Shown: piece by piece, positions 23,925 to 33,961 of the stretch
Position numbering within the stretch: position 1 is the first letter of the stretch
How the letters are laid out: every line of letters begins with the position of its first letter
DNA from: Takakia lepidozioides
Taxonomy: Eukaryota > Streptophyta > Takakiopsida > Takakiales > Takakiaceae
Assembly (NCBI GenBank): GCA_030704615.1
Contig: CM060731.1
Span: 11,098,001-11,162,000, forward strand
DNA length: 64,000 nucleotides
Direction of reading: 5' to 3'
Position numbers and translations under genes: made by a program
The notes under the pieces: generated by a model
Database searches by the model: none
Seen by the model: the letters and a program-made list of their open reading frames with translations, nothing else
What the model was told of the DNA's origin: nothing

Positions 23925-24260
23925 CCACTATCCCAAGCAGTGTGGACATAATCAATCTCCATCAGGAACCCTCTCAAGAGGTGGTGTCAAGCATCCCATG
24001 TGCCAACCTCTTGAGCATCGATCACACACCAGCATAGTGGCGGCACCACGAGCATGCCCACATAGCATGCAACGCAGTCCTGCAGGTACCACTGCAAGGT
24101 TGGGATCTATCCTCCCATCCACATGTGGAAGGTGACATGGCGTACAATTGCGCACATGGTCATTCCATACCATGCCATCTCGACCCTTCACAATCAACAC
24201 TCCTGAAGGCAACACCTCCCTGACCCTTAGAATCACACGTCCTGCTGTGACATCCAAAGT
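23925..24260 (-). pseudogene. PHD finger at the C-terminus of the Gypsy 1 polyprotein
   Basis: Downstream of the integrase the frame reads RVREVLPSGVLIVKGRDG, then a C4HC3 set in PHD spacing: CMLC, a short loop, CDRC, WHMGC, LTPPLERVP and, after one stop codon, LCPHC. The stop stands where PHD fingers have their conserved Trp, two residues before the last Cys pair. PHD fingers usually read histone H3 tails, so a role in targeting integration is plausible, as for chromodomains in chromoviruses. The spacing and conserved residues strongly support PHD over RING. The ligand cannot be told from this sequence. Confidence 0.85.
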
Positions 24261-24275
24261 CGTAGGTGCTGTCTG

Positions 24276-25345
24276 CTATAGATACACATAGTCCCCAGGG
24301 TGGAAACGCTGAACACCTAGCCGATATTCCTCTCCACGTATAGTGACATATCTCAATGTGTCTCTATGTTGGGCAATAGCAAGGTTCTCAAAGGCCATAG
24401 GCATGACCCTCTTGAACAACTCTGCCCGCTGGGCACATGCTTGTGTCCACACATCCGGATCATCAAGGTTGAGGACTACTGCAGCCTCCCTACGAACAGA
24501 TGCAGGCAAATCCGGCTCTCGGCCAAAGAGAAGGAAATATGGTGAGAAAGAGGCAAGTGATGCTTGCTTGCTAAACCTGTAGCCCATGGCTAGCCAAGGT
24601 ACCTGAAGATCCCAGTCTCCTAGGTGTCCCTTTTGCAAGCCATACTTGCGCAAACCCCTCTTCACTGTCTGAACCACTCTCTATGCCAAGCCATCGGCCT
24701 CAGGATGGTCTTGAGAAGTGGTACGGTGGTCTATCAAGGCTTTATCACACAAAGCCTGAAACTCCCCCAAGAACTCTCTCCCTTGGTCCGTGAGTACCTC
24801 AGCTGGAGCACCGAATCGGCTAAGCACACGATCCAGGAATGCATATGCAGCCCCTTCACTAGCCTTGTCAGGCAATGGAACCAACTCAATCCACTTGGAG
24901 AAGTGCTCCACCATCACCAACATATATCTGTGGTGGCGCATCGTCAGTGGCAACGGCCCTGCAAAGTCAAGACTCCACCTGTAGCCCAATCCTATGATCG
25001 GAAGAGGGTGCAATTGTGGAGTAGGGGCATTGAATGAAACACGCACCCTGTCACACACCATGCACCTAGCCACAAATTGTTGCACCTCCCAATCCCATGA
25101 TGGGTAATGGATGCAACTGTGGTGTAGGGGCGTTGAATGAAACACGCACCCTGTGACACACCATGCACTTAGCCACGAATTGTTGCACCTCTGTGTGCAT
25201 ACCACGCCACCAATACTGCCCCTGCAGTAAACTATGAGTGCGTCGCACTCCAAAATGCCCCAACTCCTCATGGGCATGCCGCACTAACCGTGCACGCTGT
25301 GTTGGGTGAGGCACGATCCTCACCCGACCATTCTCCCACACTCAA
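24276..25345 (-). pseudogene. Gypsy 1 integrase, with internal duplication and stop at the catalytic Glu
   Basis: The N-terminal zinc-binding region (HAHEELGHFGVRRTHSL, then CMVCHR) is followed by the core with catalytic Asp in YRWSLDFAGPL and second Asp in LTDQGREFLG. The third acidic residue would fall in the segment after PEADGLA, where a TAG stop is found. The C-terminal part reads LFGREPDLPASVRRE and RFHPGDYVYL. A tandem duplication of about 103 bp (24988-25090 and 25091-25193) repeats the segment around CMVC and NAPTPQLHPLP, so this copy is inactive. It runs into the PHD finger. Confidence 0.88.
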
Positions 25346-25599
25346 AGCAGGTGTATCCCCTCCCACTTGAACCTCTTGGCTCGTTGCAGGATCCGATCCT
25401 TCTCCTTGGTAGTCACACTTGCTGCCGTGTCTCCAGTGCGGAGGTAGTCCAACACAACCAAATCCTCATGTATATCTCTGGCACCACCTGGCTCATCTCT
25501 AGCCTCAGGGTCCTTAGACACTCCGTCTACAGTCATCCCTGTTGTAGGTCCAACCTGACCTCCCGATGCCAAGATACACAAAAAGACAGATGCATGCCA

Positions 25600-27000
25600 T
25601 CCTGGCAACATCTCCTCGTCCGTCTCACCATGCCACCGAGCTCCAGTGTCATCCTGCTGGCTCGTGCATGGATTACGACTCAATCCATCCGCATCCCTAT
25701 TGACCAAACCCGGTCGATGCACAACCTGAAAGTCATACTCTTGGAGTATAAGTGCCCACCGTGCAAGCTTCCCCGTAAGCTTGTCTGACTCCATCAACCA
25801 CTTGAGTGGCTGGTGATCCGTGACAAGAATGAAGAGATTGTCGTATAGATAGCACCTGAAGTGTGCCACGGCCCACACTGCAGTTAAGCACTCCCCCTCA
25901 AATGAGCTATACTTAGACTCTGCAGCATTGTTCGAGTGGCTAGCATAAGCCACTACGAACTCTCTTCCCTCATCGTCCACATGTGTGAGCACCGCTCCAA
26001 GCCCCAACATGCTCTAATCTGTATGCACCTGAAAGGGACGCCCCCTGATAGGTCGTCTCAAGATGGGCGCCGAGGTCAATCTCGCCTTGAGCTCCTGAAA
26101 AGCTTGATCTTGCTCATCTTCCCACTGCCACTCATGGTCTAACTTGGTCAGCTTGGTTAGAGCCTTTGCAATAGCACTAAATCCCTTGACAAACCGTCTA
26201 TAGTTGTTTGCCAACCCCATGAAAGCTCAAACTCGGCTCACATCCGTGGGGCGTGGAATCTGTGCGATGGCCTCTACCTTAGTCTGCTGTACCCCCAATC
26301 CTCCAGGATATATCATGTGGCCCAGATACTCAATCTGGTTGTGGAAGAACTTGCACTTCCCCGGATGTAATTTCAATCCGTGCGCTCTCAAGCGCTCAAA
26401 CACCACCTGAAGGTGTCTCTCGTGCTCCTCCACTGTAGCACTGAAGATGATGATGTCATCTATGCAAAGTCTACCCCTGCTAGAATCCTGTCCATGACTC
26501 TCTGGACCTCTGCAGGAGCGTTCTTAAAGCCCAAATGGTAAGAACCGCCACTGATATAGGCAATCCTTCACGTGCTCATTGATCCCCCATAATGTCGTCT
26601 TCTGCTTGTCCGCCTCCTTGATCGGCAACTGGTGATATCCGGACCGCAAGTCCAAAGTGCTAAAGACCTTGGCATGCCCAATGGCATCAAAGATCTCCTC
26701 AGGTGTGGGCATGGCATACTTATTGGACTTGGTCTGACAATTTACAGGCCGAGAGTCACCGCACATACGTCTCTCCGTCCAATTACCATAGACAGCCTTG
26801 TTGGATGGCATCACCGTGGCTGAAGCATACTCTCCACTAGAGAGCTCCACCAAACCAGCCTCCCAGAGATCTTGAGTCCTCATCTGAATCAAAGACCTCT
26901 CCATGTCGCTGTATCTATAGGGTCTTCGAAAGATTGGCGTGTCCGTAGCCAACTCAATACGAATCTCCTGACCCTTCAGTGCTCCCAAATCCTTCAAACT
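25600..27000 (-). pseudogene. Gypsy 1 reverse transcriptase and RNase H
   Basis: RT blocks in order: MKDLGALKGQEIRIEL, GDSRPVNCQTKSNKYAMPTP, FSTLDLRSGYHQLPI, QWRFLPFGL, then (after frame changes near 26525 and 26470) CIDDIIIFS in place of the usual YxDD loop, and LGHMIYPGGLGV. RNase H follows: FQVHTD, a TAG stop, then LGLGAVLTH, YSSFEGECLTAVWAVAHFR, VTDHQPLKWLM and NRDADGLSRNP. It converts the element RNA to DNA in intact relatives. At least three disruptions are present here. A short linker separates it from the integrase. Confidence 0.9.
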
Positions 27001-27439
27001 GAAGGCAAAGCGATTCCTATAAGCCCTCAGGAACCGCCGTATACGTTGTCTCTCTTCTCCAGTGACAATGGGTCCAATGTCAGGCTCCCAATTGTCCTCC
27101 GTAACTGCAACCTTAAGTCCAGCAGACTTAGAGGTAGGAGACGCGTCCTGTGGTTGCTATGTCGTAACCTCATGAGCAGTACCCCCTGCCTGCTCAGTCA
27201 ATGATAAGGCCTCATCCTGCCCCATCATCTCATCCTTGAGGACCTCCTCAACCCGAAAAGAATCCCCAACCTCATCCATCACAGCCGCCTTGGCTGCCAA
27301 CTCCATCTGAACCTCGAGCACCTCCCACGTGTGCCATGGATGTCTACACCCCGTGGTCCTCACCGGCTCGCCCCTACTCACTGCCTATACCGTCTCGGTA
27401 GGCAGAGAGACCGTCAAGGGAAGTGCACTCCGCACTCTA

Positions 27440-28300
27440 CGTTGCTCAGCCATAGCCAAGCTGATAATCCCGGTCAAGCAATTGAGATTCATCGCTTGCC
27501 CCAACACCTGACGACGTGATGCCTTAGAAAGAAAAGGCACCGCCGTGGTCCCAGTGGAAAAACCCATAGCCCACTCTCGCTTGTCGCCATTAGGCTCCAC
27601 TAACTGCTGCAACCGAGCATCCCACAGGAGGTCAGGTCCACTATCCCGGAAAGCATGCGATCTTGGGAAGCTGAGCAGTGTAGGTAGTGCTGCTCGTGGT
27701 TGACCCCACTGTAGCTGCATCCAGCAACACTGCTACCCCAAGCCACGACCGGACTTGATGCACACTGGTCATCACCTTGGCCCAAGAATCGCCCATCAGT
27801 GGCACATTCTCCAAGATGTATGCTGAAGATACAGCTTGATGAAGCTGTAAGTGGCGCAAAACCCGCCCCATCTCCCAAAACAGACCCGACCTCGAGTCTC
27901 GCAATCCATTGCCATGCCCAGCTGATGAATGCCCTTGGCAGGGCCAACCTGCCACTACCAGATCAATGGAGCCGACCCGCTCCAAATCCTGCGCCCCCAA
28001 CAACGAAATGTCTGCTGGCAAGGCCTGCTGATATCCACGAACTGCAGACAACGGCAACAACTCAGGGTACTGCTGCACCAACTGAGTAACATGGCGTAGG
28101 GAGACTCGTCGTGCGGTCTCATCCTTCTCTAGATACAGGTAACGCCGAACTCGTACACCTGCCTGTAGAATAGCAGCCAGTCCGGTGTTGATCCCGCCAA
28201 ACAAGTCCAGAAGGCAAATGCCTTCATCCGGACACTGCCACACGATTGGTATGGTGTCCAATGGTGACAACTGAGGTGGTCTTGGTGCAATCCCCGCACT
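27440..28300 (-). pseudogene. Cytosine-5 DNA methyltransferase domain inside Gypsy 1 pol
   Basis: Located between protease and RT. Canonical C5-MTase motifs appear in order: motif I LLDLFGGINTG (about 28213), then RRYLYLEKDETARRV, motif IV WPCQGHS with the catalytic Cys codon at about 27938-27940, GLRDSRSGLFWEM, motif VI LENVP (about 27803-27815) and LLDAATVGS. After a one-base frame change near 27650-27720 come motif IX-like REWAMGFSTGTT (about 27579) and motif X-like QVLGQAMNLNCLTG (about 27510). The motif order is not permuted, unlike plant DRM enzymes; the layout recalls DNMT3, but the PCQ segment differs, so the parent family is unresolved. The function would be transfer of a methyl group from SAM to C5 of cytosine. 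Frameshift and an upstream stop inactivate this copy. Confidence 0.88.
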
Positions 28301-28619
28301 GTCCTCCTCTCCTGACGGTACAAAAGCCTCTACCCAGGCTTGTTACACACGACAATCAGCAACCCGCTGCAAATCCTTGCTCGAGCCCCACAATGGAGTG
28401 TGAGCAACCATGGCAGGCAACTCCGCCATACCATGCATGTCATCCTGCTCTCCCGGAGGTGACACATCCTCTGAATGAGTGTTGCCATCCAACAACTCTC
28501 CAGGCCAAGTCACTGCAGCTGTAAATGCTGCCAGTGTCGACATCTTGCCGCGCTGGGCAACCGCAACTCCTCCTATGAACGTCACAAGGAGCTGCACATG
28601 CCGGCCCTCCCCTGACTAC

Positions 28620-28990
28620 CATCCAGGCCTATAGGAAACTGACTCCTCCCAAAAATCCAGGATGAAGCCCATGGGGTATAACATTGCCCCACCAACAAGG
28701 ACATCGTACGAGACCGTGTCTGTCACAATGGCCTTGGCTCTCATCACTGAGCCATCTGTAAGATGATCCGGCTGTAGTCGGATAGCCAACTCACGCCATG
28801 TCATGCCCCGAGCCTGCTCTGATCATCCCAGAGATGTCTGTATCTGGAAAGGGCACGGCTCCATATCCGCCTCCGTGAGGCCCAAGCCTGCAATAACAGC
28901 TCTGCCCAGCATCAACGGCTAAGCTCCCGAGTCCAACAAGACTTGCAGCGGCCGGTACCTCTTGCTTGCCGGTCCACTCAAACAGAAAAT
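28620..28990 (-). pseudogene. Gypsy 1 aspartic protease
   Basis: The frame reads YRPLQVLLDSGA, the active-site Asp-Ser-Gly of retropepsins, followed by a TAG stop, PLMLGRAVIAGLGL and, further on, KAIVTDTVSYDVLVGGAMLY. The last matches the C-terminal half of Gypsy proteases (usually a ....DvllG.d.L segment). It would cleave the gag-pol polyprotein. About 170 codons of Ala/Thr-rich linker separate it from gag. Confidence 0.7.
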
Positions 28991-29530
28991 GTCATCCTGG
29001 TTGTCTAACATGACAACTCCAGGTGTCACCATGGCGCGCTCAATGGCTGGCCTAGCTGACAGCTCCATCAACCTGGCAGCTGCAGCTTGCCATGACGCCG
29101 CCGTGGCAGTCTTGACCCTCAAATTCGAGGATCCCTCCGGCACTACACCTCCCACTATCTCTGCAGAAGATGAAGTAACCTCCCCACTCTCACAGAGTGT
29201 AGCTGCCAGCCTGAACACCTCAGCTAGTCTTACCCCCGGCGTCGCAATCATGGTAGCCGAGAACAATGGAGCCTGGCACACAGATGTGTCCGCCCCCAGC
29301 AGCACACTAGCTACCGTAGCCTTGGCAACACTAGGTAGTGGTGCTGCCCGTGTAGCTCTCCCCAATGGCATAGTAACCTCCGCCTCGGTAACAGTCGGGC
29401 GAGAACTAGGTGCCATGGACGGCGTCGACACTGTTTCCGCCAATGTGAATGACTGAGGAAGCCTGGCCTGATGGCTTGCCTCCCCACGCTATGGATCCAA
29501 CTCCACCTTCGCACCCCGTGGCTCAAGAAC

Positions 29531-31100
29531 TCATGCTGCTCCTCGAGTCACTGCCGCAGCTGACTCCACTTGCACTAGTGGTAGTCCTGCCCCACACATA
29601 GTGGTAGTGGTAGTGCTACCCGGCACTAGTGGTAGTGGTGCCCCACCCACAGTGGTAGTGGTAGTGGCACCCCTCACTAGTGGTAGTGCTACCTCGCACA
29701 TGAATCCCATGCCTCCCATGTCTCCTCCCTCAGGAGCAGGAGGTGGACCATCCGGCCTTGGAGCCAGTACCACCTGAGCTGTGGCCATGGCAGCGAGCCT
29801 CTGCTCTAGCTGCTGAAGCCGGTTGGCCATGCTTTGGTCACCACCTTGACCTCCGCGTCCTTGGCCATGTTGAGGCGCTTCCTCTTGGCCTGCACCTCGT
29901 GCCTGACCACCTCGTCCACCTCGCCCCCGGCCACCATTGTTCCCTTGGAACTGGCCTGGGCGCAACTCAGGGTGCAAACCATAGCACCGGGCCTCTCCAT
30001 GCCCGTACTTGCCACAATGCCCACACTGCATCTGTGCAGGCTGTGCCGGTGCCAAACCATTGCCTCCCTCTGGGCAATCCTTCTTGACATGGGGTCCTCC
30101 ACATGTCCAGCACACCACATCCGCCCGTTGTTGGCTTGCAAATGAAGGGAGAGACCCCTGCATCTGAGGTCCTCTCTGCCCTTCCCTGGGCTTCACCTGA
30201 GCCCCCTTGTTGCCTTGAGCACGTTGAGGTAGTGGCTGGCTAGGAGCACCACTACCCCATAGTGCCTCCTTAGCAAATCCCACCATAACCACTCGTTCCT
30301 CCACCATGTTGAGCTCTATCCGCTCTGCCAGTGAAAACACATTTGCTAAGGTGTGTTGGGCCGCTTGTAGGAGAGTTGCATCCCGTACCCTTCTCCTCAG
30401 CTCCTTGTCCAATATCCCGTACCAGAACTAGACTGCCTGAGCCTCCGTAACCCCTTGGGTTACATTAATCAAACGCCTCATGCGAGTGAAAGCCTCCCTC
30501 AAGCTCTCAGTAGGCTTCCGTTGGAATTCTTGCAAGCTCCTCAACTTCTCTGTCCTCACCCCTTGGTAGTTCATTCTCAACTCTTCAAAGACCTCCACAA
30601 CAGGGTTGAAGGCAGACACCGCCACTGGTACTGGTGCAGCAATAGCTTGGGTGGACGTCGTAGTTGCTGTACCACTAGTCTCACTACTGCTCGTGGAAGC
30701 TGTTGTTGCAGCTGCAGCTGCCGGTGTGGCTGCTGCCCTTGTGCCTCTAGTGATGGAGACATAGTCGGGTGACCAGTATATCATCCACTCCTCGATCTCA
30801 ACATCATGCCCCCGCCTAAACTCATGGTAATTATCCATGGGCGGCCCCTCAAGGTGCTGAAATAGCCCCTTCCATGCCATAAAATGCGTAAATAGTTGTG
30901 GATTGTGCATTTGCTGCAAGTCACACCAACTATCAAACTCTTGGATAAAATCATCCAACTCAATGGTGCCCACCACCTCCGAGTACCTTCATGGCCCCTT
31001 GGTGGCTCTATACATCTCCTCCATTGTGTCCACAACAATGGCAAGAAAACAACTTGCACCGCCAGTGTGAGTACTCCTGATTCACAATCCGAATTAGAAC
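29531..31100 (-). pseudogene. Gypsy 1 gag with two zinc knuckles
   Basis: The retrotransposon gag region (LDDFIQEFDSWCDLQQM, LRMNYQGVRTEKLRSLQEFQ, ESLREAFTRMRRLI) leads, across a stop at about 30430, into LRRRVRDATLLQAAQHTLAN. Two CCHC knuckles follow, CWTCGGPHVKKDC and CGHCGKYGHGEARC, then a Gly/Arg-rich tract (GGRGRGGRGG) and a repeated Leu-Val/Thr5 motif near the C-terminus (29570-29700). It packages element RNA in intact copies. The frame also shifts near 30970, and the true start is not clear. Confidence 0.85.
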
Positions 31101-31279
31101 CTTCCGTAGAAGACACAGGAGCTGAAGGTGGCCTAAACCGCACACCTCGTCTCGTATACCCATTAGTATCGCTAGTGCTCGTACCGTCACTTTCCCCAGC
31201 AACTAGTGGCACCTCCGTGTTGACAAACTGACACTCAACCGGTCCTGAACCTGTCTCTAACCCCCTCTCCACAAGGTAA

Positions 31280-32990
31280 CCGGGTAGAGAACCTGATGCA
31301 ACTTATGGTTTGGAATACTAAGTTCCTAACATAGCCTGCACCTGCACCTACATCCACCGCAGGCACTCCTATGGTTGGCTGGTCATCACCTCCAACCTCA
31401 CCACAGGAGAAACAAAGATGGTCTGACTGGTCATCAACCCAGCCTCACCATCGACAGCATGCTCTAGGGTGGGATCGGCGATCAAGCCCGAGTCCACCAC
31501 CTATAAAATTAAGCGCCCACACAAAACTAGCATGGCGCACAATCAAGCATGTAGGTGTGGAGGGGATCCAAACACAAGAATGAAAACAACAACTCCCCCA
31601 CACAAAAAACAATTCCGCAGTGTCGCTCCTGCAACCCAGCCCAAACTCGGGACTGACTCTTGCCTCCACATACGGAAAGGTCTCGGCCTACAGAGAAGGT
31701 GGAAAGTTACAAGGAAGGGAAACTAAAGCAATGTCTATCCCCAACACGCTCTCATCCCAACACCCTCTTTTTTCCTCTCTTCTCTCACTTGCATGACCAG
31801 CATCCTGTACACACTCCTCAAACCGCCCTCCACGAGCTCATGAAACTTGGCCTCCAAGGCCCCATGCAAGCCTCCACAGGGTTTGCCAGTGCCTCTTTAC
31901 GTCCACCAGCCATTTCTCAGAATGGAAACACCTCAGGAAACCACGCCATTCATTGAAGGTTCAAAAATGGAGCAAATAGAGGTACATAGAGGCCCCAACA
32001 ACATTCTGTCCAAAGGAATTACCTGCAGGCTGGTCTCCCCCATAGTTAAGAACTGGGCTGAAAACCCGAAAAGATTACCTGCAGGGAAGTAATCCCCTTT
32101 GTTAAAACGCAACAGGGAGGCAATTCCGACTTTTCTGCCGGATCAGCTAGCTCAAAACCGTTGTTCTTCAGAGCCAGCCTCCCCATCAAGGTCCCACGAA
32201 ACGAGTGAAAAAAGATTATTATTATTATTATTATTTTTCACTCTGCCTGTTCGCGGTCTTCCGTGGCTCTAACCGCCACACTCCTCACGGCCCGCCCTAG
32301 GCGCTCATTGGCCACGGGCTGCCCCGTGGTACCCCGTGGTACCACGCCCACGAGCCTTCACGGCCCGCCATCCCCACGATCTGGTCACCGTGCCAACCCC
32401 GCTCTTGCCACTCCAAGAACCCTTACACTGCTGAGTTTCAGATTGAAATTCCAACTCAGCAAATGTTTCACAAGTGCACTGATTTGCACACAAGAGGGAC
32501 CAACCCCCTCTCTTCACTCATACCTCTTCATGAGCTTGGCAACAGGTTGCGATGCATCCCCTCGCAACTCCACCATTCGGCTGCTCTTCATCTACCCGCA
32601 ACAACTAGTTTCGGGCAGAAATACCTGGAGCTGATCATATCATCTCCAACCTGCAACTTGCTAGCTTCCCATGTGTAGCCCACATTCCTGCAGCTCCTTA
32701 ACTCGGCCTGCAGCTGAAGAATACGACCACCAGTACACTTCGTGGCCAGCATCTCCTCCGCTTCACTGAACCGCATACTCAGTTGCCATAGCGTTGAGCT
32801 ATGCAACACTGACCGCCTCTCTATCCATTGCAAACCTGCAACCTGTTCGCCTTTGCACTCTATCCACTTTGGATAGACTCATGCACGGATCCCTGCACTC
32901 TAGGCTGAACCGCTTCTCATGATCTGAAAACACAAGTGCTATAACTAACTCGAACCTGGCACTCACAGACTCGAGCTCATCTTTCTCGAG
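31280..32990 (-). other. Gypsy 1 leader between 5' LTR and gag
   Basis: About 1.7 kb without a convincing ORF. It contains an ATT microsatellite (32214-32236) and GTGGTACC-type short repeats near 32325-32345. The usual TGG-type primer binding site is not found next to the LTR. Instead the boundary carries a 16-bp inverted copy of an LTR segment (CTCGAGAAAGATGAGC). Confidence 0.6.
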
Positions 32991-33281
32991 TGATAAAGAA
33001 AAGAAGATGATACAAGCACACAAGCTCTCTCAAACTCACATACTTGCACATGAAAACATCACTCATATATTAAGTCGAACCAAGTGCACCCCACGCCATG
33101 GGGAATCCACACTACGGCGCCATAGCCAACTCGAGAAAGATAAGCCCACCGCAATCTGCCGTGAAGATAACAACGCCAGGTGCCCAAACATGTATTGGTC
33201 CCTGGGTCAATCCCAAATGTCAATATATAGAAGCTAGCTATTTCCTAGCTAACTTCACACTAGTGATAAAATAACTTGACA
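32991..33281 (-). repeat. 5' LTR of Gypsy element 1 (right copy)
   Basis: Matches 23183-23501 with two short deletions and a few substitutions. On the minus strand it opens TGTCAAGTTATTTT and closes CTTTATCA. GTAT follows on the plus strand at 33282-33285. Confidence 0.85.
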
Positions 33282-33392
33282 GTATAGAAGACAGCGGGGC
33301 GAACATTTTTCATCAAATGGCACTTCCATCGGAATTCATCCGCGGAAGCTACGAGGATGGATGTAAAACGATGCGACCTGATTCGGATCGTG

Positions 33393-33406
33393 TCGTCCTT
33401 TAGGGG
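33393..33406 (-). repeat. PiggyBac right terminal inverted repeat
   Basis: Exact reverse complement of the left TIR (14 of 14), directly followed by TTAA at 33407-33410. Confidence 0.92.
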
Positions 33407-33942
33407 TTAAGATGTCGTTGACGACACCTTAATCCCTAGCACCTGCACACACGCATCGCCTTACCACCAAGGCTGTTCACCATCAGTTTTTCTTGGGTTC
33501 AAATTTTTGGGTGAATTTGTTTTGGGTTTTTGGTTTTTCCATGAATTGTCATGTGCCAACTCGTATTGGGAATTAAGATGTCGTTGACGACACCTTAATC
33601 TGGCACATTCGGGGAAGGAAAAAAAAACTAAACAAATAAAAAAACTAAAAATACAAACGGATTTTTGATTTTTGATTTTTTGAAAACTTTTTGGAAATTA
33701 AGATGGCGTTGACGACACCTTAATCCCAAGCCCTTGCACACACATGGTTACCGCTAAGGTTTTTTTCCCTAGGTTGAATTGTCATGTGCCAACAAAGGCT
33801 CGGAATTAAGCTGGCGTTGACGCCACCTTAATGTCTATTTTCTTGCACATAAATGTTTTTGGAATCATTTCTTTATTTCATGGGTTGAATTGTCATGTGC
33901 TAACAGGGGCTGCAAATTAAGCTAGTGTTGAGGACAGCTTAA
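33407..33942 (+). repeat. Hairpin repeat array, central-right part (five copies)
   Basis: Copies start at 33407, 33573, 33698, 33806 and 33917. The copy at 33698 has TGGCG in its left arm against CGACA. The copy at 33806 has TGGCG against CGCCA, restoring pairing. The last copy is strongly decayed. Spacers repeat the ATTGTCATGTGCCAAC motif of the left array. Confidence 0.88.
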
Positions 33943-33961
33943 TGTCTGTTTCACTGCGTAC

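Larger units (their letters stand above)
22997..33281 (-). mobile_element. Ty3/Gypsy LTR retrotransposon encoding a DNA methyltransferase and a PHD finger
   Basis: Order on the minus strand: LTR (33281-32991), about 1.7 kb leader, gag with two zinc knuckles, protease, cytosine-5 methyltransferase domain, RT, RNase H, integrase, PHD finger, LTR (to 22997). The RT-RNase H-integrase order defines Ty3/Gypsy. GTAT flanks both outer ends (22993-22996 and 33282-33285), and the outer termini read TG...CA. The element lies within the PiggyBac element. Several stops and frameshifts make this copy inactive. The two LTR copies share about 290 bp but the left one carries an extra 186-bp block. No host gene is disrupted. 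Confidence 0.9.
18617..33406. mobile_element. PiggyBac DNA transposon carrying a Gypsy insertion
   Basis: TTAA stands at 18613-18616 and again at 33407-33410, the specific target duplication of PiggyBac elements. Inside these, the perfect 14-bp inverted repeat CCCCTAAAGGACGA opens the element on the left and closes it on the right. Removing the element restores an uninterrupted hairpin repeat, confirming the insertion. It holds a decayed PiggyBac transposase on the minus strand (20727-22153) and, to its right, the 10.3-kb Gypsy element. Without that, its length is about 4.5 kb. Confidence 0.92.

Noticed and set aside
29743-30145. Plus-strand ORFs opposite Gypsy 1 gag
   Set aside because: Shadows of the minus-strand gag frame, which carries the zinc knuckles.
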